The position numbers were made by a program, and so were the translations under genes. From Cryptomeria japonica (taxonomy: Eukaryota; Streptophyta; Pinopsida; Cupressales; Cupressaceae): a stretch of DNA of 64,000 nt. The notes under the pieces are model-generated. The model saw nothing but the letters and a program-made list of their open reading frames with translations, ran no database searches and was not told where the DNA came from. The first letter of the stretch is position 1, and each line of letters opens with the position of its first letter. Below are positions 44,801-55,939 of this stretch, piece by piece. Location: the NCBI RefSeq assembly GCF_030272615.1, contig NC_081415.1:232321303-232385302 (forward strand), in the 5' to 3' direction.

Positions 44801-45870
44801 TGGTCATCAGTTTCATACCCCATTTTAGTAACCCAGATGGTTCTTGGGATAACTGCCTCCATCCAAATTTCATCGTTCTTTATTACAAAATAGATTTCAT
44901 CCTTATACTTGTTCACAATTTCTTGTGACAATCTAACTCTGGTCTTCATTCGGGCCTTAAATGCCTAAAAATACTCATTTATGTCCTTTTCTCTATTCTC
45001 TCCCATGTTGTTTAGTAAATCTAACAGCTGTTTGCCTACTGGTATGTCAAAACCAAAATTTCTAATACCAATACCGGGTACTTGTTTGGTTATGTGCAAC
45101 ATTAAACAAACAAGTAGGTTTCCAAATTTGAATGTTCCCTTTTTGTCTTTCTTTATCTTTCCCAAATTGTCAATTAGTTCATCATTAAGCCATTCGCACA
45201 CATCTATTCTTGCATTATCATTAATCATATCATAGACACTTTTAATGGATAGGCTAGAGACTGAGTTTAACCTATTTGCATGTGTAGTTTTGTAGCCTAA
45301 GATCATATTGATGAATTTGACATTGATATCCGTTACATTATTTACCCTTAAAGATCTCTTATCAGATGTTGCACCTATTAGGTTTATCACTAGGTCATTT
45401 GAGACTTTCTTTGTTTTATCAGGTCTATTACTGGTGGAGGGTAACCCTGTCACAACCTTTACTGCTTCTTTTGTGATTTTGTGAACCGAGTCCAACCAGA
45501 AGAATGCACCATGTACCCTGCTTAGTACTATCCTTATAACATCCTTGGGAAAATTTGGGATACTGAGAATTTTAGTGAAACCTAGGGTTTCAACTATCTT
45601 GTGTTCAGGTTTGATATTACTGGATTCATCACAAATTATAGATTTATACATATTCTTAATTTCCTCATCACCTAATTCCTCTATATGACAATGTATGTAC
45701 ATTCTAGGGTCTTCAACAAAAACTACTCCCTTAGGAATTTTAGAAAATGCACCAATGTTATCATCTTTCTTGGCAATTTCAGGAACTAACTGGAATACAG
45801 GTGTAGGGTGTTTAATAACTTCGACAATAGTAGGGTTTGCAATGAATTCAGGAGCAGATGAAGAAGCCAT
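41820..45870 (-). pseudogene. Element B ORF2, about 1,000 codons, unknown function
   Basis: The ATG at 45870 (MASSSAPEFIANPTIVEV) opens a frame that, after removing the solo LTR at 43946-44785 with one TSD copy, continues: ...DDHIIETY joins AKALLEAPKEPKEE. N-terminal 300 aa look globular (FFWLDSVHKITKEAVKVVTG, VYDMINDNARIDVCEWL). The middle is very basic (RKRKSSLVSSPSPRRTR, KKLTPKKKMTPKKK), like a nuclear localisation signal or nucleic-acid-binding tail. The C-terminal part is coiled-coil-like (KKISKVQEEINKLADNF; EEELLKLEREKERLKGKAK). No protease, RT, RNase H or integrase motif. Stops lie near 44965, 42867, 42750 and 42362, then two compensating frameshifts between 42362 and 42250. The phrase ITKEAVKVVTGLP recalls the TxEDVxxLxGLP phrase of plant mobile-domain-like proteins, but that is too short to assign the family. 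Confidence 0.6.
43946..44785 (-). mobile_element. Solo LTR of the B family inside ORF2
   Basis: TGTTAGGATTCCC...GCATATGCCAACA, 840 bp, flanked by TSD TATGT (43941-43945 and 44786-44790). Same family as element B's LTRs. It splits ORF2 cleanly; excision with one TSD restores the frame. Confidence 0.94.
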
Positions 45871-46269
45871 GGTTATAAATACCTTTATCTGCCTTAAGGA
45901 TTGATTGCTTGATGAATTGCTTCACTTCTTTGCTTGGAATGCCTTCGCTCGGGAATTTTTGTGCTCTCGAGGATTTGAATGCTCGGTGAAATGAAAATGA
46001 AGCCAAAACACTCATTTTATAATGTTAATTTTTCCAACCACCACATTTAATGTTTATCGGTTAAGTAATGACTTAACTTATCTACCGATATAGAAGTAAT
46101 TTCAACTTCTCACCATCAACCGAGGGAATAATAGCATGTTTCACATTTCATTGCTAAACCCTCAAGGGAATTTTCTTTAGTTAGATGAATAGTCTCCTGC
46201 TGGTGGAGCGTTACTCTGTTCTACCAGTGGAGGAGTATTCCTATCAACATTTAGATCTGACTTTCTGAT
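45871..46269. other. Spacer between element B ORF1 and ORF2
   Basis: About 400 bp without a coding signal. Both ORFs read leftwards. If one transcript is made, ORF2 would need internal initiation, splicing or another device; no splice site was judged convincing. Confidence 0.4.
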
Positions 46270-47289
46270 TCATTGTTTTGATAATTCTTGCTTTACCTCT
46301 TCAACTTTTTCTTTACCTTTCAAACTAGCATCATTATTACTTGCCGGTGATGCCTTAATTCTACAAAATTTTGCAATATGTCCAATCTTGTTGCAAGCAT
46401 AACAGGTCACATTGTTTTTCTGAATAGCTTTCCCATATCCTATGCCCGTTTGTGTTCTACACTGATTAGATAAGTGTCCAAATCTTCCACAAACATAACA
46501 TCTTACATTCATTCTGCAATTTTCTGAATTATGACCAATTTTGTTGCATTTGGAGCGTTGACCAGTGGGTGTATTAGTGCTCTGATAATTTCTAGATCTA
46601 CACTGATTTTCTCTATGACCATACTTGTTACAGTTAAAGAATTTGCCATTAAATTTATAAGCATTTGGTTGTCTTATCGGTTTGCTATGATCATGTGTGT
46701 TTGCAGTATCGAAGCTTTCACCAACTTCAAAGCCAAGGCCATTAGTGTCACCATTTGGTTTTTGATTTTTCAGCAAGTCACCAAGTTCTTCTGAGCTTTT
46801 CTTGAATTTTTCTTTGTGTTGATTTGTAGTATCCAGTTCTCTTTCCAATATTTCTTTCTGTCTCATAAGTTCATTTGAGATATTTTGTTTATGCATCAGA
46901 TCTATCTTTAGCATATCATTTTCATAACTAAGTCTTTTGTTTTCATTTGCAGCATCATTCAATCTTCTAGTCAAGTCTTCTTCATTCTTCTTTCTATCTT
47001 CAATTTCTTTACAAAATCTTATAGTCATATCCTGCATCTCATTCTTTGTTGTACTTAACTCTTGTCTTAGTTTGTTTACCATATCATTAAGAGTTTCTTT
47101 TTCATCTCCTTCTTTCTGCATCTTCTCACAAAGTTCTCTTCTTTTATTCCTTGCTATAGTGTAATTCTCTTGAAGTGCTTGAATGATATCCTGAGTAGCT
47201 TTTAGATCATCTTCAAGTTTGATATTTTTCAATTTTTCTGCATCATAGTCTAAAAGAGCTATTTTCAATTGTTCTCTTAAATTTTCCAT
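46270..47289 (-). CDS. Element B ORF1: coiled-coil protein with zinc knuckles, 339 aa
   Basis: Intact ORF starting at ATG 47289 (MENLREQLKIALLDYD); the frame is open a little further upstream but only via TTG. About residues 1-185 are strongly heptad-like coiled coil (NENKRLSYENDMLKIDLMHK; ERELDTTNQHKEKFKKSSEE). A linker leads to four zinc-knuckle modules: FNCNKYGHRENQC and KCNKIGHNSENC lack the first Cys, while CYVCGRFGHLSNQC and CYACNKIGHIAKFC are complete CX2CX4HX4C. It ends in a Lys/Glu-rich tail (SLKGKEKVEEVKQELSKQ). The zinc knuckles and the position next to the primer-binding site suggest a gag-like RNA-binding protein, but I see no usual copia gag core. It begins about 60 nt from the primer-binding site. 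Confidence 0.75.
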   Translation of the reverse strand: MENLREQLKIALLDYDAEKLKNIKLEDDLKATQDIIQALQENYTIARNKRRELCEKMQKEGDEKETLNDMVNKLRQELSTTKNEMQDMTIRFCKEIEDRKKNEEDLTRRLNDAANENKRLSYENDMLKIDLMHKQNISNELMRQKEILERELDTTNQHKEKFKKSSEELGDLLKNQKPNGDTNGLGFEVGESFDTANTHDHSKPIRQPNAYKFNGKFFNCNKYGHRENQCRSRNYQSTNTPTGQRSKCNKIGHNSENCRMNVRCYVCGRFGHLSNQCRTQTGIGYGKAIQKNNVTCYACNKIGHIAKFCRIKASPASNNDASLKGKEKVEEVKQELSKQ

Positions 47290-47346
47290 CTCTACCGATG
47301 TCAAGATCTTCCTCAAGCTGTTAGGCTTCTAAAAATAGAGGACCAA

Positions 47347-47358
47347 GCTCTGATACCA
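47347..47358 (-). other. Primer-binding site of element B (tRNA-iMet)
   Basis: The minus strand reads TGGTATCAGAGC, 2 bp after the 5' LTR end. Confidence 0.93.
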
Positions 47359-47360
47359 AT

Positions 47361-48152
47361 TGTTAGGATTCCCAAAGATACTGAGAGGGGGGGGGCTAAA
47401 TAAGTATCTAACCGGTGTACATAATTTTCTTAACTTAAAACATGTAAAGCATATCGATACTGTATACCAGTAAACAAATATTAATGCAATAAACAGAGAT
47501 AACAACAACCACATGAAATGCACACCATAACACAGTAGTTTAACAAGGAAACCTGATGTGGAAAAAACCTTGGTGGGATTTGTGACCCACAATATTCGCT
47601 TACTGGCCAATAAGTGAATATTACTGCTACAATAGGGGCCTGCACATGCAGGAAGGCCAAGTTCCTAGAGCTCACTACTCAATTACAAAATAGGAAGTCT
47701 CACTGACTTACAAAATGTATTATGCAAATCCAATGTCTTGTACTGCTTCAAAATAGCATCTACTATGCCAGATCTAGTACCAGTTTTAGCTCTGCTTCAT
47801 ACATAAACCCTTAACCTATAATTCACATATTAGGTTTTCCTTATTTTTCCTATCTCCTTCCTTAAAAAATATTCTATTATGATCTCATACATATACGAGT
47901 CATTTTACAACTTGCCAAGTGGGCTTACAATGATTTTATAATTAATTACAAAATATATTATAAACAAAATTCCTATCGGCCTGGGTGCTGGTATACTTCC
48001 TTTCAATGTCGGTGTTCTGTGTGCTAGTGTAGAGTCTGTCATTGCTGGTGCCAGTAAATTGTCTTGCCGGTAACATATGATTGCAAGGTTGCCATCAATG
48101 ACAAAACCTTAAATCACCTACAATATCTCATTGGAGTGTGCATTTTCCAACA
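47361..48152 (-). repeat. 5' LTR of element B (792 bp)
   Basis: Plus strand TGTTAGGATTCCC...TTTTCCAACA, with the G-run shared by all LTRs of this family; the TSD GTACC follows at 48153. Confidence 0.93.
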
Positions 48153-48384
48153 GTACCTTGGGATTCCATTTGATATTGGAGTTTCTCTAAGATATGTGAG
48201 AGTGGTTTCTTAATAGAGTCAAGAATAAACTTTTCATTTGGGGGAACAAATTTCATTCTTTGGCTGGTAAAATTCAAGTTGCTAATAAAATCTTTCTTGA
48301 CACACATGTTTATTATTCATCCTATTTGCTGGCCTCTAAAAAAGGCTATGATGACTTAACCAAAATTATTCAACAGTTTCTTTG
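48153..48384 (+). pseudogene. LINE fragment 3: post-RT region
   Basis: Continues fragment 2 after element B: RYL joins LGIPFDIGVSLRYVREWF, then LAGKIQVANKIFLDTHVYY and LTKIIQQFL, the usual LINE text after the RT. Cut by the solo LTR at 48385. Confidence 0.87.
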
Positions 48385-49421
48385 TGTTAGGTCCAGAAGA
48401 CAACTTGGAGGGCAGGGGGGGGGGGGGGGGTGAATCAGCTGTCCAATAAATACAAACCAAAACTAACTTAACCAAACTTAATGCTTAATGCCGATAAACC
48501 AAACTTTAATAACGGTAGACAGTTTAATGTATGAAACAGAAAGACAATAACATCCACAACACATAACACAAATATTTGTATGTGGAAACCCTGTAAGGGG
48601 AAAAACCATGGTGGGAAAAATTACCCACAATTAGATGATACTATTGCAGATAGTATGTGTGTACAATATGGAGTTTGCACATGCAGAAAGGCCAATTGCC
48701 TAGAGCTCACTACTCAATCACAAAATGGGAGTCACACTGACTACAATTGGATTGTTAAATTCAATGATAATGTACTGCTCAAAATAGCATCTTCATATGT
48801 TGGATTCAGTACCGATTAATCTCTGATTTGTCTTCTTCAAACCTTCCTTCAATCTTGAATGATGTCTGTGTGTATAGCTCTTCTTATATTCACATATACC
48901 AAATATTACAACCTTATAAACCTTTTTCACAATCCTATATCAATCTCATAAATGAGATCTTACATTTATACCATAACCTAAGACCAAATGAGTAGGTCGG
49001 CTCACTAAAAGATGTTACAATAAAATCAGTTACAAATGAATTGATATGTGATGCATGATGTCGGCTCAATACATTTACAATAATAATAAGTTATTTTCAT
49101 GACGTGTTGTGCTGATCTGGAATAGATAAGCTTGCCTATCCATAACCTAGACCTATTTGCCGGTAACAACAAATATGCAAACCCGATTAGACCAATGAAC
49201 AAATCATCAAAACCAAGTGTCCAAATGATGTCTTCAACATAACCAAGTAATCTTCAAGTCATTCCAAGTGCCGGTGAACAATATAACCTGTCGGTGAACC
49301 AGATACCGGTGATTGTGCATAAGTCACTGAACATGTCGGTGAGCATAACCAAAGATCTCCAAGTGCTGATGAGTGTTGACATCAATGACAAAACCATATC
49401 AACATATCCAAAATACCAACA
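48385..49421. mobile_element. Solo LTR, second copia-type family (1037 bp)
   Basis: TGTTAGGTCCAGAAG...TACCAACA with a long G-run near 48417, TSD CTTTG (48380-48384 and 49422-49426). Ends are like the B family but the body differs. With one TSD removed, LINE reading continues from QQFL to WSKWDDNMG. Confidence 0.92.
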
Positions 49422-49426
49422 CTTTG

Positions 49427-51186
49427 GTCCAAATGGGATGATAATATGGGGTTAATTTCCACATCATGGTCTCACTGAATTCAGCCTAAACATTAAGGTG
49501 GCTTGGGGTTAATTGATCCCAAAACTCAAGGGATTTTCGCAGCTGCTAAATGGATCATTCAATCTATCAAAGGTGATGAAATGTAGAAGATTCTTATTCA
49601 AAACATGATTAATCTTGCTTCTATCAAAGGGAAATGGCAGTTTGTGGGATGGTTATACAAAATTCTCCATGCTCCTTTTTTTTTCTCAATCAAAGCCTCT
49701 TGTCCATTCCAATCTATTTGGAAAGCTTGGTAGCACATATATCACTTGCTGAAATGGAGGGAAACCTCTCTCCAACATAGATTCATCTTTTCCATTTCAT
49801 CCATTTGGTGGAATAAACATATCTTGTAGCAGGGACAACCCCTTGCTTTAATGTTTCCAAAACACTCATATTTTTGGTTTAGAAAAGGTATTTACAATTT
49901 TGAAGATCTATGGAATTTCTCTACTTTGTGTTGGTTACCATGAAATATTATTCAAGCCCAATTTATCTTGAGCAACAAACACAAACCATTTTTAACTTTT
50001 GTTCAATCTTTGGTCTCAGTGGAATTATCTATCAAAATTTGCACTCCTATCCATTGCAATTTTTACAAAGACTAGTTATGGTTGTCATCCTATCCACTTT
50101 TATTTTTTTCATTAAAGAAAATATACTTGCAACTACTTTCTAGCTTGCTTTTGAAGTCTTGTCTTAATATCAAATGGAAGTGTAGGTTTAGTGAAAATTT
50201 CAAGACAAAACTATCTACTCAAAGTTGGAAAACCAAGGTCGATGCGGATAATGCATTACAAAATGCCCATTGAAGGTAGATTGAAGTGTATTATGATCCA
50301 ACTTGATAATTATACATTTTGTCACAAAAATGAAAACATGAAGCATATTTTTAAGGGACGCCTTCTTGCTAAAAAGAAATGGAATTCCATTTTCAATGAT
50401 TTGCATATTGTTTTTGAATGCAAGCTAAGTTGGAAAGTGACATTAATTACGGTTGGATTACAAGCTAATGTGATTGTTGATGGTGTTAGACATATTATTT
50501 TGTTGCATTTATGGAGAACTAGATGTAAAGTTGTCTTTAATATTTATAATGATCACCAGGAGGTTGTATTTTTAAGGCTTTACTCTAACATCTTAAAATG
50601 TCTTGCTTCTTTATTTTCCCATCTTTAGAGAGACATTTCAAATAATTTAAAGCTATACTTTCAAGTTTAAAAAACTAAAGTTTAGTTGGAGCAACTTCTG
50701 AGCAAAAATGGGATTCCTCTGGCTTAGGGATTAAGGTTCTCTTTGCAACGTTGATGGTTGTTTCTCTTCACAAAATTCCAAATGCAACAATTCATGATTT
50801 AAGTTAAAACTCTTCTTAGTATAAGGAAATTTGGCATGGATTGTTTGTTGCTTCTCCTGCTCTTTCTGATACTATTGTCATTGTTGTTGGTAGAGATTCG
50901 ATTTCTTTTGCAGCTTTCCTCTTCACCTAGGTTATCCTTTTATGTTTCTATTTCTAAGCTCTTATGTAATGCTTATAAGTTCTCCATTTTGGTTACAACT
51001 TTAAGCCTATATGCAATGGTTATACTTGTTGTTTTGCTTGCTTAGTCCTCACCTAGACAATCTATTAACTATTTTAATGGTGAATGCCTACAAAGTTATT
51101 GTTGTTTTGTTGGTTCTTTCTCATCTTGACAATCTATTGACTATCTTTTTATTGTAATTCTTATGCATTCTATCAATAAAATAAAA
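49427..51186 (+). pseudogene. LINE fragment 4: C-terminal region and 3' end
   Basis: Continues as WSKWDDNMGLIS, GGLGLIDPKTQGIFAAAKW and, around 50190-50630, FCHKNENMKHIFKGRLLAKKKWN followed by LLHLWRTRCKVVFN, the zinc-binding RVT-associated region found at the C-terminus of plant LINE ORF2. Many stops. The element ends near 51186 in TATCAATAAAATAAAAG, a typical plant LINE end without a long poly(A). The target-site duplication could not be matched to the left end. Confidence 0.8.
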
Positions 51187-51508
51187 GTGTAGGCACATTA
51201 CTTAATTATAATAGAAAAGTTTAGTTATATTAAACAATTATTAAATATATAAAGTCTAGATATATTAATTAATTGTTGAAAGTATATTTGGTAAAATAAA
51301 AAATTTAAAATATATGAGTAATATGGTTATAGAGTGTTTTATCATTTGTATTAGCTCTTAGAATTCTCTACCACATGAATTATAGGAGTGCTAGTTTACA
51401 AAGGTTTTTATTGATCATTAGCTCTTTGAGTTCTTTACCACTTAAAATTTTTGAGCTATAGGAGTGTTAGTTTCTAGAGTATAGGAGTTTTGGTATTAAC
51501 TCTTAGAG
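51187..51508. repeat. AT-rich flank with diverged direct repeats
   Basis: No gene. A unit containing TTAGCTCTT...TATAGGAGTGYTAGTTT occurs at about 51350-51398 and 51418-51472, with a partial third copy just before 51508. Confidence 0.6.
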
Positions 51509-54060
51509 TGTAGTGCCCCACCCTGACTCATCATTCTCTTTGTACATTAATAGCCCCTATTGGTGTAGCCTAGTTTACTTTATGATAATGATTGATGGTA
51601 TCATACTACATGTGTCGATTCCATTTATATTTCAGATGCTTATTATGATGCTAGATATTCACGTGGACATATGATATTTGATGACTTATGTAGGGATGAT
51701 GATACTTGTTGCTGATGATCATGATATATGATGGATTTATATTTTATGGTCTCTATATGCACTTGCTATGGTAGATGGATTATATGGATTATGAATTTGA
51801 TGGCATTATGATTATGCTAACCCCACTTCCTGATTATATGTGACGAGTTGGTGTTATGATGTGTTTGGTTGTTCTGTAACTGTATTCGTGACGATGACAA
51901 TGTCATCACTCATTGCAAGCATGATATGGTGTTGCGATTCTCTATCACTTGCTTGTTTATTTATGATATATTATCGTATATGTTGCATCGTGGATTGGTG
52001 GATGCAGATTTGCAGGTACTAGACATCGACTCCACCTGGTTCCACAAGTTTGAGCATGTCTTTAATCCCAATGGCAAGTTGTCAGAGATGGCATGAGTTC
52101 CCTTCATATACTCTAGGCTTAAGTTGTCTTGAAGTGATTCACCATGTTAGCCAGTGAGTTGTGATCTTTTGATGGGTTGTGAGTATGTGGTTATTTATTT
52201 ATTTAATTAATGTTTGATTTATTTAGTTTATTAATGATTAAATTAATTGGTGGATTATTATTATAGTTTAATTTGATTAATTATTATTTGATCTATTTAT
52301 TGTTTAATTGGTATTTATTGGTTTATTGTTTAATTATCATTTAATTATTTATTGTTTAATAGTGCTTTTATATTTTAATGTTGATTTATATTTTATTGAT
52401 GGCTTCTATTTATTTATTTATAAGTATTTGGTTATTTTATATTTATTTATTTATTTGGCTTTATTTTAATTAATGGCCCTTGGTTATTTAATTGGGCATG
52501 ATTATTATTTATTCATGTGGTGAATAATGCTTTATAATATTTTATTAAATATTCTCTTGTCACTTGGTAAATAGTTTTATTATATTTCCTACCTACCATT
52601 ATTTTCTATTGGCTAATATGCTTTGGGGAAATAAATTATATTATAAAGTGGGTAGGTAAGTTTTATATTATTTTGTATTATTCTGATTGGCCGACATTAA
52701 GGCTAGGTTTTCTGGATTAATTCTATTTAAATGCTAGCATGTGCATTTTGTCGAGTTACAATATGGAGAATTTCTTGGCTATTTTTGATATTTTTGGATT
52801 GAAGACCGAGCTTGGGGTTTTTGCTTGGATTGGTTGCACTTCTTCAGTTTTCAATTCCATCACTCTATTTTCTAGGTTGGGGGATCTTACCTTTGTATTT
52901 TAATTTCGAATTTGTTTGCTTTGTGTTTGTAGAAGAGATTGTTTTCCAAGTGCTTGGGGAAAATATATTTATAAGGTTTAATATAGTTTTGAATTTAATT
53001 ATTTCATGATAAATTATATCATATAGTTTTTATTATAGTTGGGGAAAAATTATTATTCTCTGGTATTTGTTTACTATCGTGAGTAGATGACTGTGGAATA
53101 TTTGTCTGAGAATGATTTCATGCTTGGATCTCTATATGTTGTCTTCTTCCTTGAATCTAGGTTTTGGTTTTGTCTGGTGTATTCCTTATGGCATTAGACA
53201 TTTTAGAAGTGCTTACTTGTTTCTGGTGACTTTGCCTAGAGAGATTTGTCTCAGAGGCCTTGTTTGAGTGTATATTATGTTTATTTCAACTTGGAACTAT
53301 GATTATTAGTATCTATTTGTGTTGTGATCTTGTTTGGAATATTATCAGGGATCATAATACTCTTTGTGAATTTAACTGTGAATGGCTTTGTCTAGAGTCA
53401 AAGGGCTAGGTTTTGTGACTCCTCTTTTATATGTTTATGTTTGAACACTTTAATTATTTCAATCATTTCCTTAGTTCTAGGCATTTCCATTAAGTGTATT
53501 TTTTAGATGATATGATATCCCCTTGGATTTTATTTTGTTTTTGTAAGTTTATTTTCTGTTTTTGTGAGTTTTTAACAAATGCACGAAATTGTGTAACAAA
53601 TGCACGAAAACATAAATGCACTAAAGTTTTTGACGTATGCACAATTCTTTTTAACATATGCATTAAAATATTTAACAAAAGTGCTAATTCATTACATATG
53701 CACTAAAACTCTTTGTAAATGCGCGATTTTATTTGGCAAATGCGCTAATCTATTCTACATATGGGTGAAACTGCCTAGTTTAGATGATTTTGCCAGTTTT
53801 GGTCTTTTTGATTGATTTTTCTGATTCTATGATTATACTCGAGGCTTTTTATGGATGTTATTAAGATTTTTCAGCACTGTTGATATTTAGTTTCAGTTAT
53901 TTATTGGTATTTTGTGCTCTGGCAAGTGATAGGCCTTGTCGGAGAGGTTATTTAATTACTCTAGCTTGTTGATATGCCTTGTTGTTGAGTCTATGTTATT
54001 GTGTTGCTCCAGCGAGTTGATGAGCCTCGTTGTAGAGGGTTGATTCATGTATATGGTAGT
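51509..54060 (+). mobile_element. Family C, direct copy (LTR-like, plus strand)
   Basis: Starts TGTAGTGCCCCACCC and matches the reverse complement of 5570-8584 in order: the CGACTCCACCTGG segment (about 52028), the AT-rich tract (52190-52480), CCTACCTACC (about 52589), GATTGGCCGA with AGGCTAGG (about 52686), the GC-core array, and GAGGCTTTTT (about 53841). The right limit is approximate. No coding domain, so it is LTR or leader sequence of an unidentified family. Confidence 0.55.
53570..53762. repeat. Degenerate AAATGCGC array in right family C
   Basis: Units such as CAAATGCACGAAA, AAATGCACTAAA, AAATGCGCGATT and AAATGCGCTAATC about every 20-25 bp. The core overlaps TGCGCTA, the reverse complement of the Tat array core. 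Confidence 0.7.
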
Positions 54061-55939
54061 GACTCATTTGAAAATATTTAATTGTGTTTTATTTTGAAAG
54101 TGTTGCATAAAAGGTAAGAAAGAGTCGACCTAAAATGAGGTTTTAGTAAAGTGATTGAATTCAATTCTCTTGTGGATATGCAAGATCATAAAAGATAACC
54201 AAACATATCAATCTCCAAGTGTCGTTAGTTATATATTGTTGACATAAATCAAAAATAATATTATGATAAACAAAGATAATTTATATATTGTTGTCATGTT
54301 TACAAAACATTATTATGATAGAAAAAAGAGACTAATAAGAGTAGATCTCAGTGATAACTTGTGCTAAAAGTGGTGAGGACAAAAGATAAGATAGATATCA
54401 AGGTATAATGGGTGAAGGGGAGAATACAAAGAAAATGCTTAAGGATTTCTTTATTTTTACAATAGGGTAGATTAGGTCCGAGATTGATGAAAGTAAAGGT
54501 AGTTGCCAATACGTAATATGTGATGGAAAATTTTTCATTTAATGCATTGGGTTTAGGATCTATCTTTAAATGTCCAAAGGGAGGCACTTAATTTATACCA
54601 TTTAGAGTTAGAAGAGAAGCAATGATATCTAAAATTAAGTCTTTGATCATATTGAAGGGTGGGAAACATGGTTTTGTATATTGATTTAAGCGAAAAGATA
54701 AAAAAGCTATACCATAATGTCATTTTCAATCCACAAGGAAGTTGTAGGGGTAGAAAGTGGTCAACTTGAGAGTAAGAGGTGGTGGGACTTAGGCTCCAAT
54801 GTTAGAGACTACCTTCTCATTAGAGGGAATGACTTAGAATTTTTCTAGAGTTGTCTTAAAGAGTCCCTTCAAGTATTCCAAAGAGCTCTTGCAAGCTTCT
54901 AAATGTTTGAATCCACTTGAACTTAATAATTATTGACCCTTGAATTGATTGTAGAGTGAAAGAGGTAACTTCTTAGATTAGATTAGATAATTCCACCAAA
55001 GAATTAAGGAAGCTCAAGCCATATTATAAGGATTGATCGTACCAAGTTCATTGAGGAGAAAATATTTACCAATATTTCTAAATGATATTGAATTGACCAA
55101 AATCATGGCTATTAAAAAATGATGCTAAATAAACTTTATCCTTCGAGCTAATAGAGAACCATGAGCTAGAGGTTGTCATTATTGTGAGATGGTATCAAAT
55201 GAGCACTTTCCAAGGACAATCTTCGTAGAGTTTCAATACAATCTACTTAGCATTCACACACATGTCTTGAGTGCTAGGATCAATGCACAGGGGCTTCACT
55301 ACTAAGCAATATTATATCACATGCATTCATATTGGGGGGTTTAATATCCCAAAATAAGGGTACAATATATTGCCTATCGGTGAAAATAAGGGGTTTTTTA
55401 ATTCAGGCTATGAAAAAATGCATTATTTTGTGAAAATAGGGGGGCTTTTAATTCAATCTATGTATTGAGAGGGGGTAACAAAAAAGGAGTTTAGGGCAAT
55501 ATTTTTTGAAAATAGAGGGATTCTTTAGTGTGCAATGAGTGCATGTGCTATAACCCAGGTTCACTAAGTGAAGCCCGCGTGAATCAATGAGATTGGACCC
55601 ACCTAATTCTTAGATTTAACATAATATATCCAAGATGAAATACACATGCTTCTTTGTTTCCCCTTTTAGATTATACAAAAATTTGATACATTACTCTAAT
55701 AACATCTAGCAAGAGATATAAGGAAACCAATATGAGGACACACATACACAGTTGGTAAGAAAAACTTATTCACAACTCAAACACAACTAATAGAGGATCT
55801 TATTACTTGAATTGTTTATAGATCACTTCTACATATCACATTGAATCATACCTAGAGCATAGGAGTTACCAAGATATTTAGAGATTTCACTATGTTTCAT
55901 TAAGTTCCACTCCTTAGGAGTCCACTTAGATCATGAAGT
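54061..55939. other. Unassigned region
   Basis: No ORF with a recognisable domain. Short G-run motifs recur (GGGGGGTTTAAT at about 55337, AATAAGGGGTTTTTTAATTC near 55389, AATAGGGGGGCTTTTAATTC near 55434). They are related to each other and look like a diverged local repeat. Source unknown. Confidence 0.4.
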
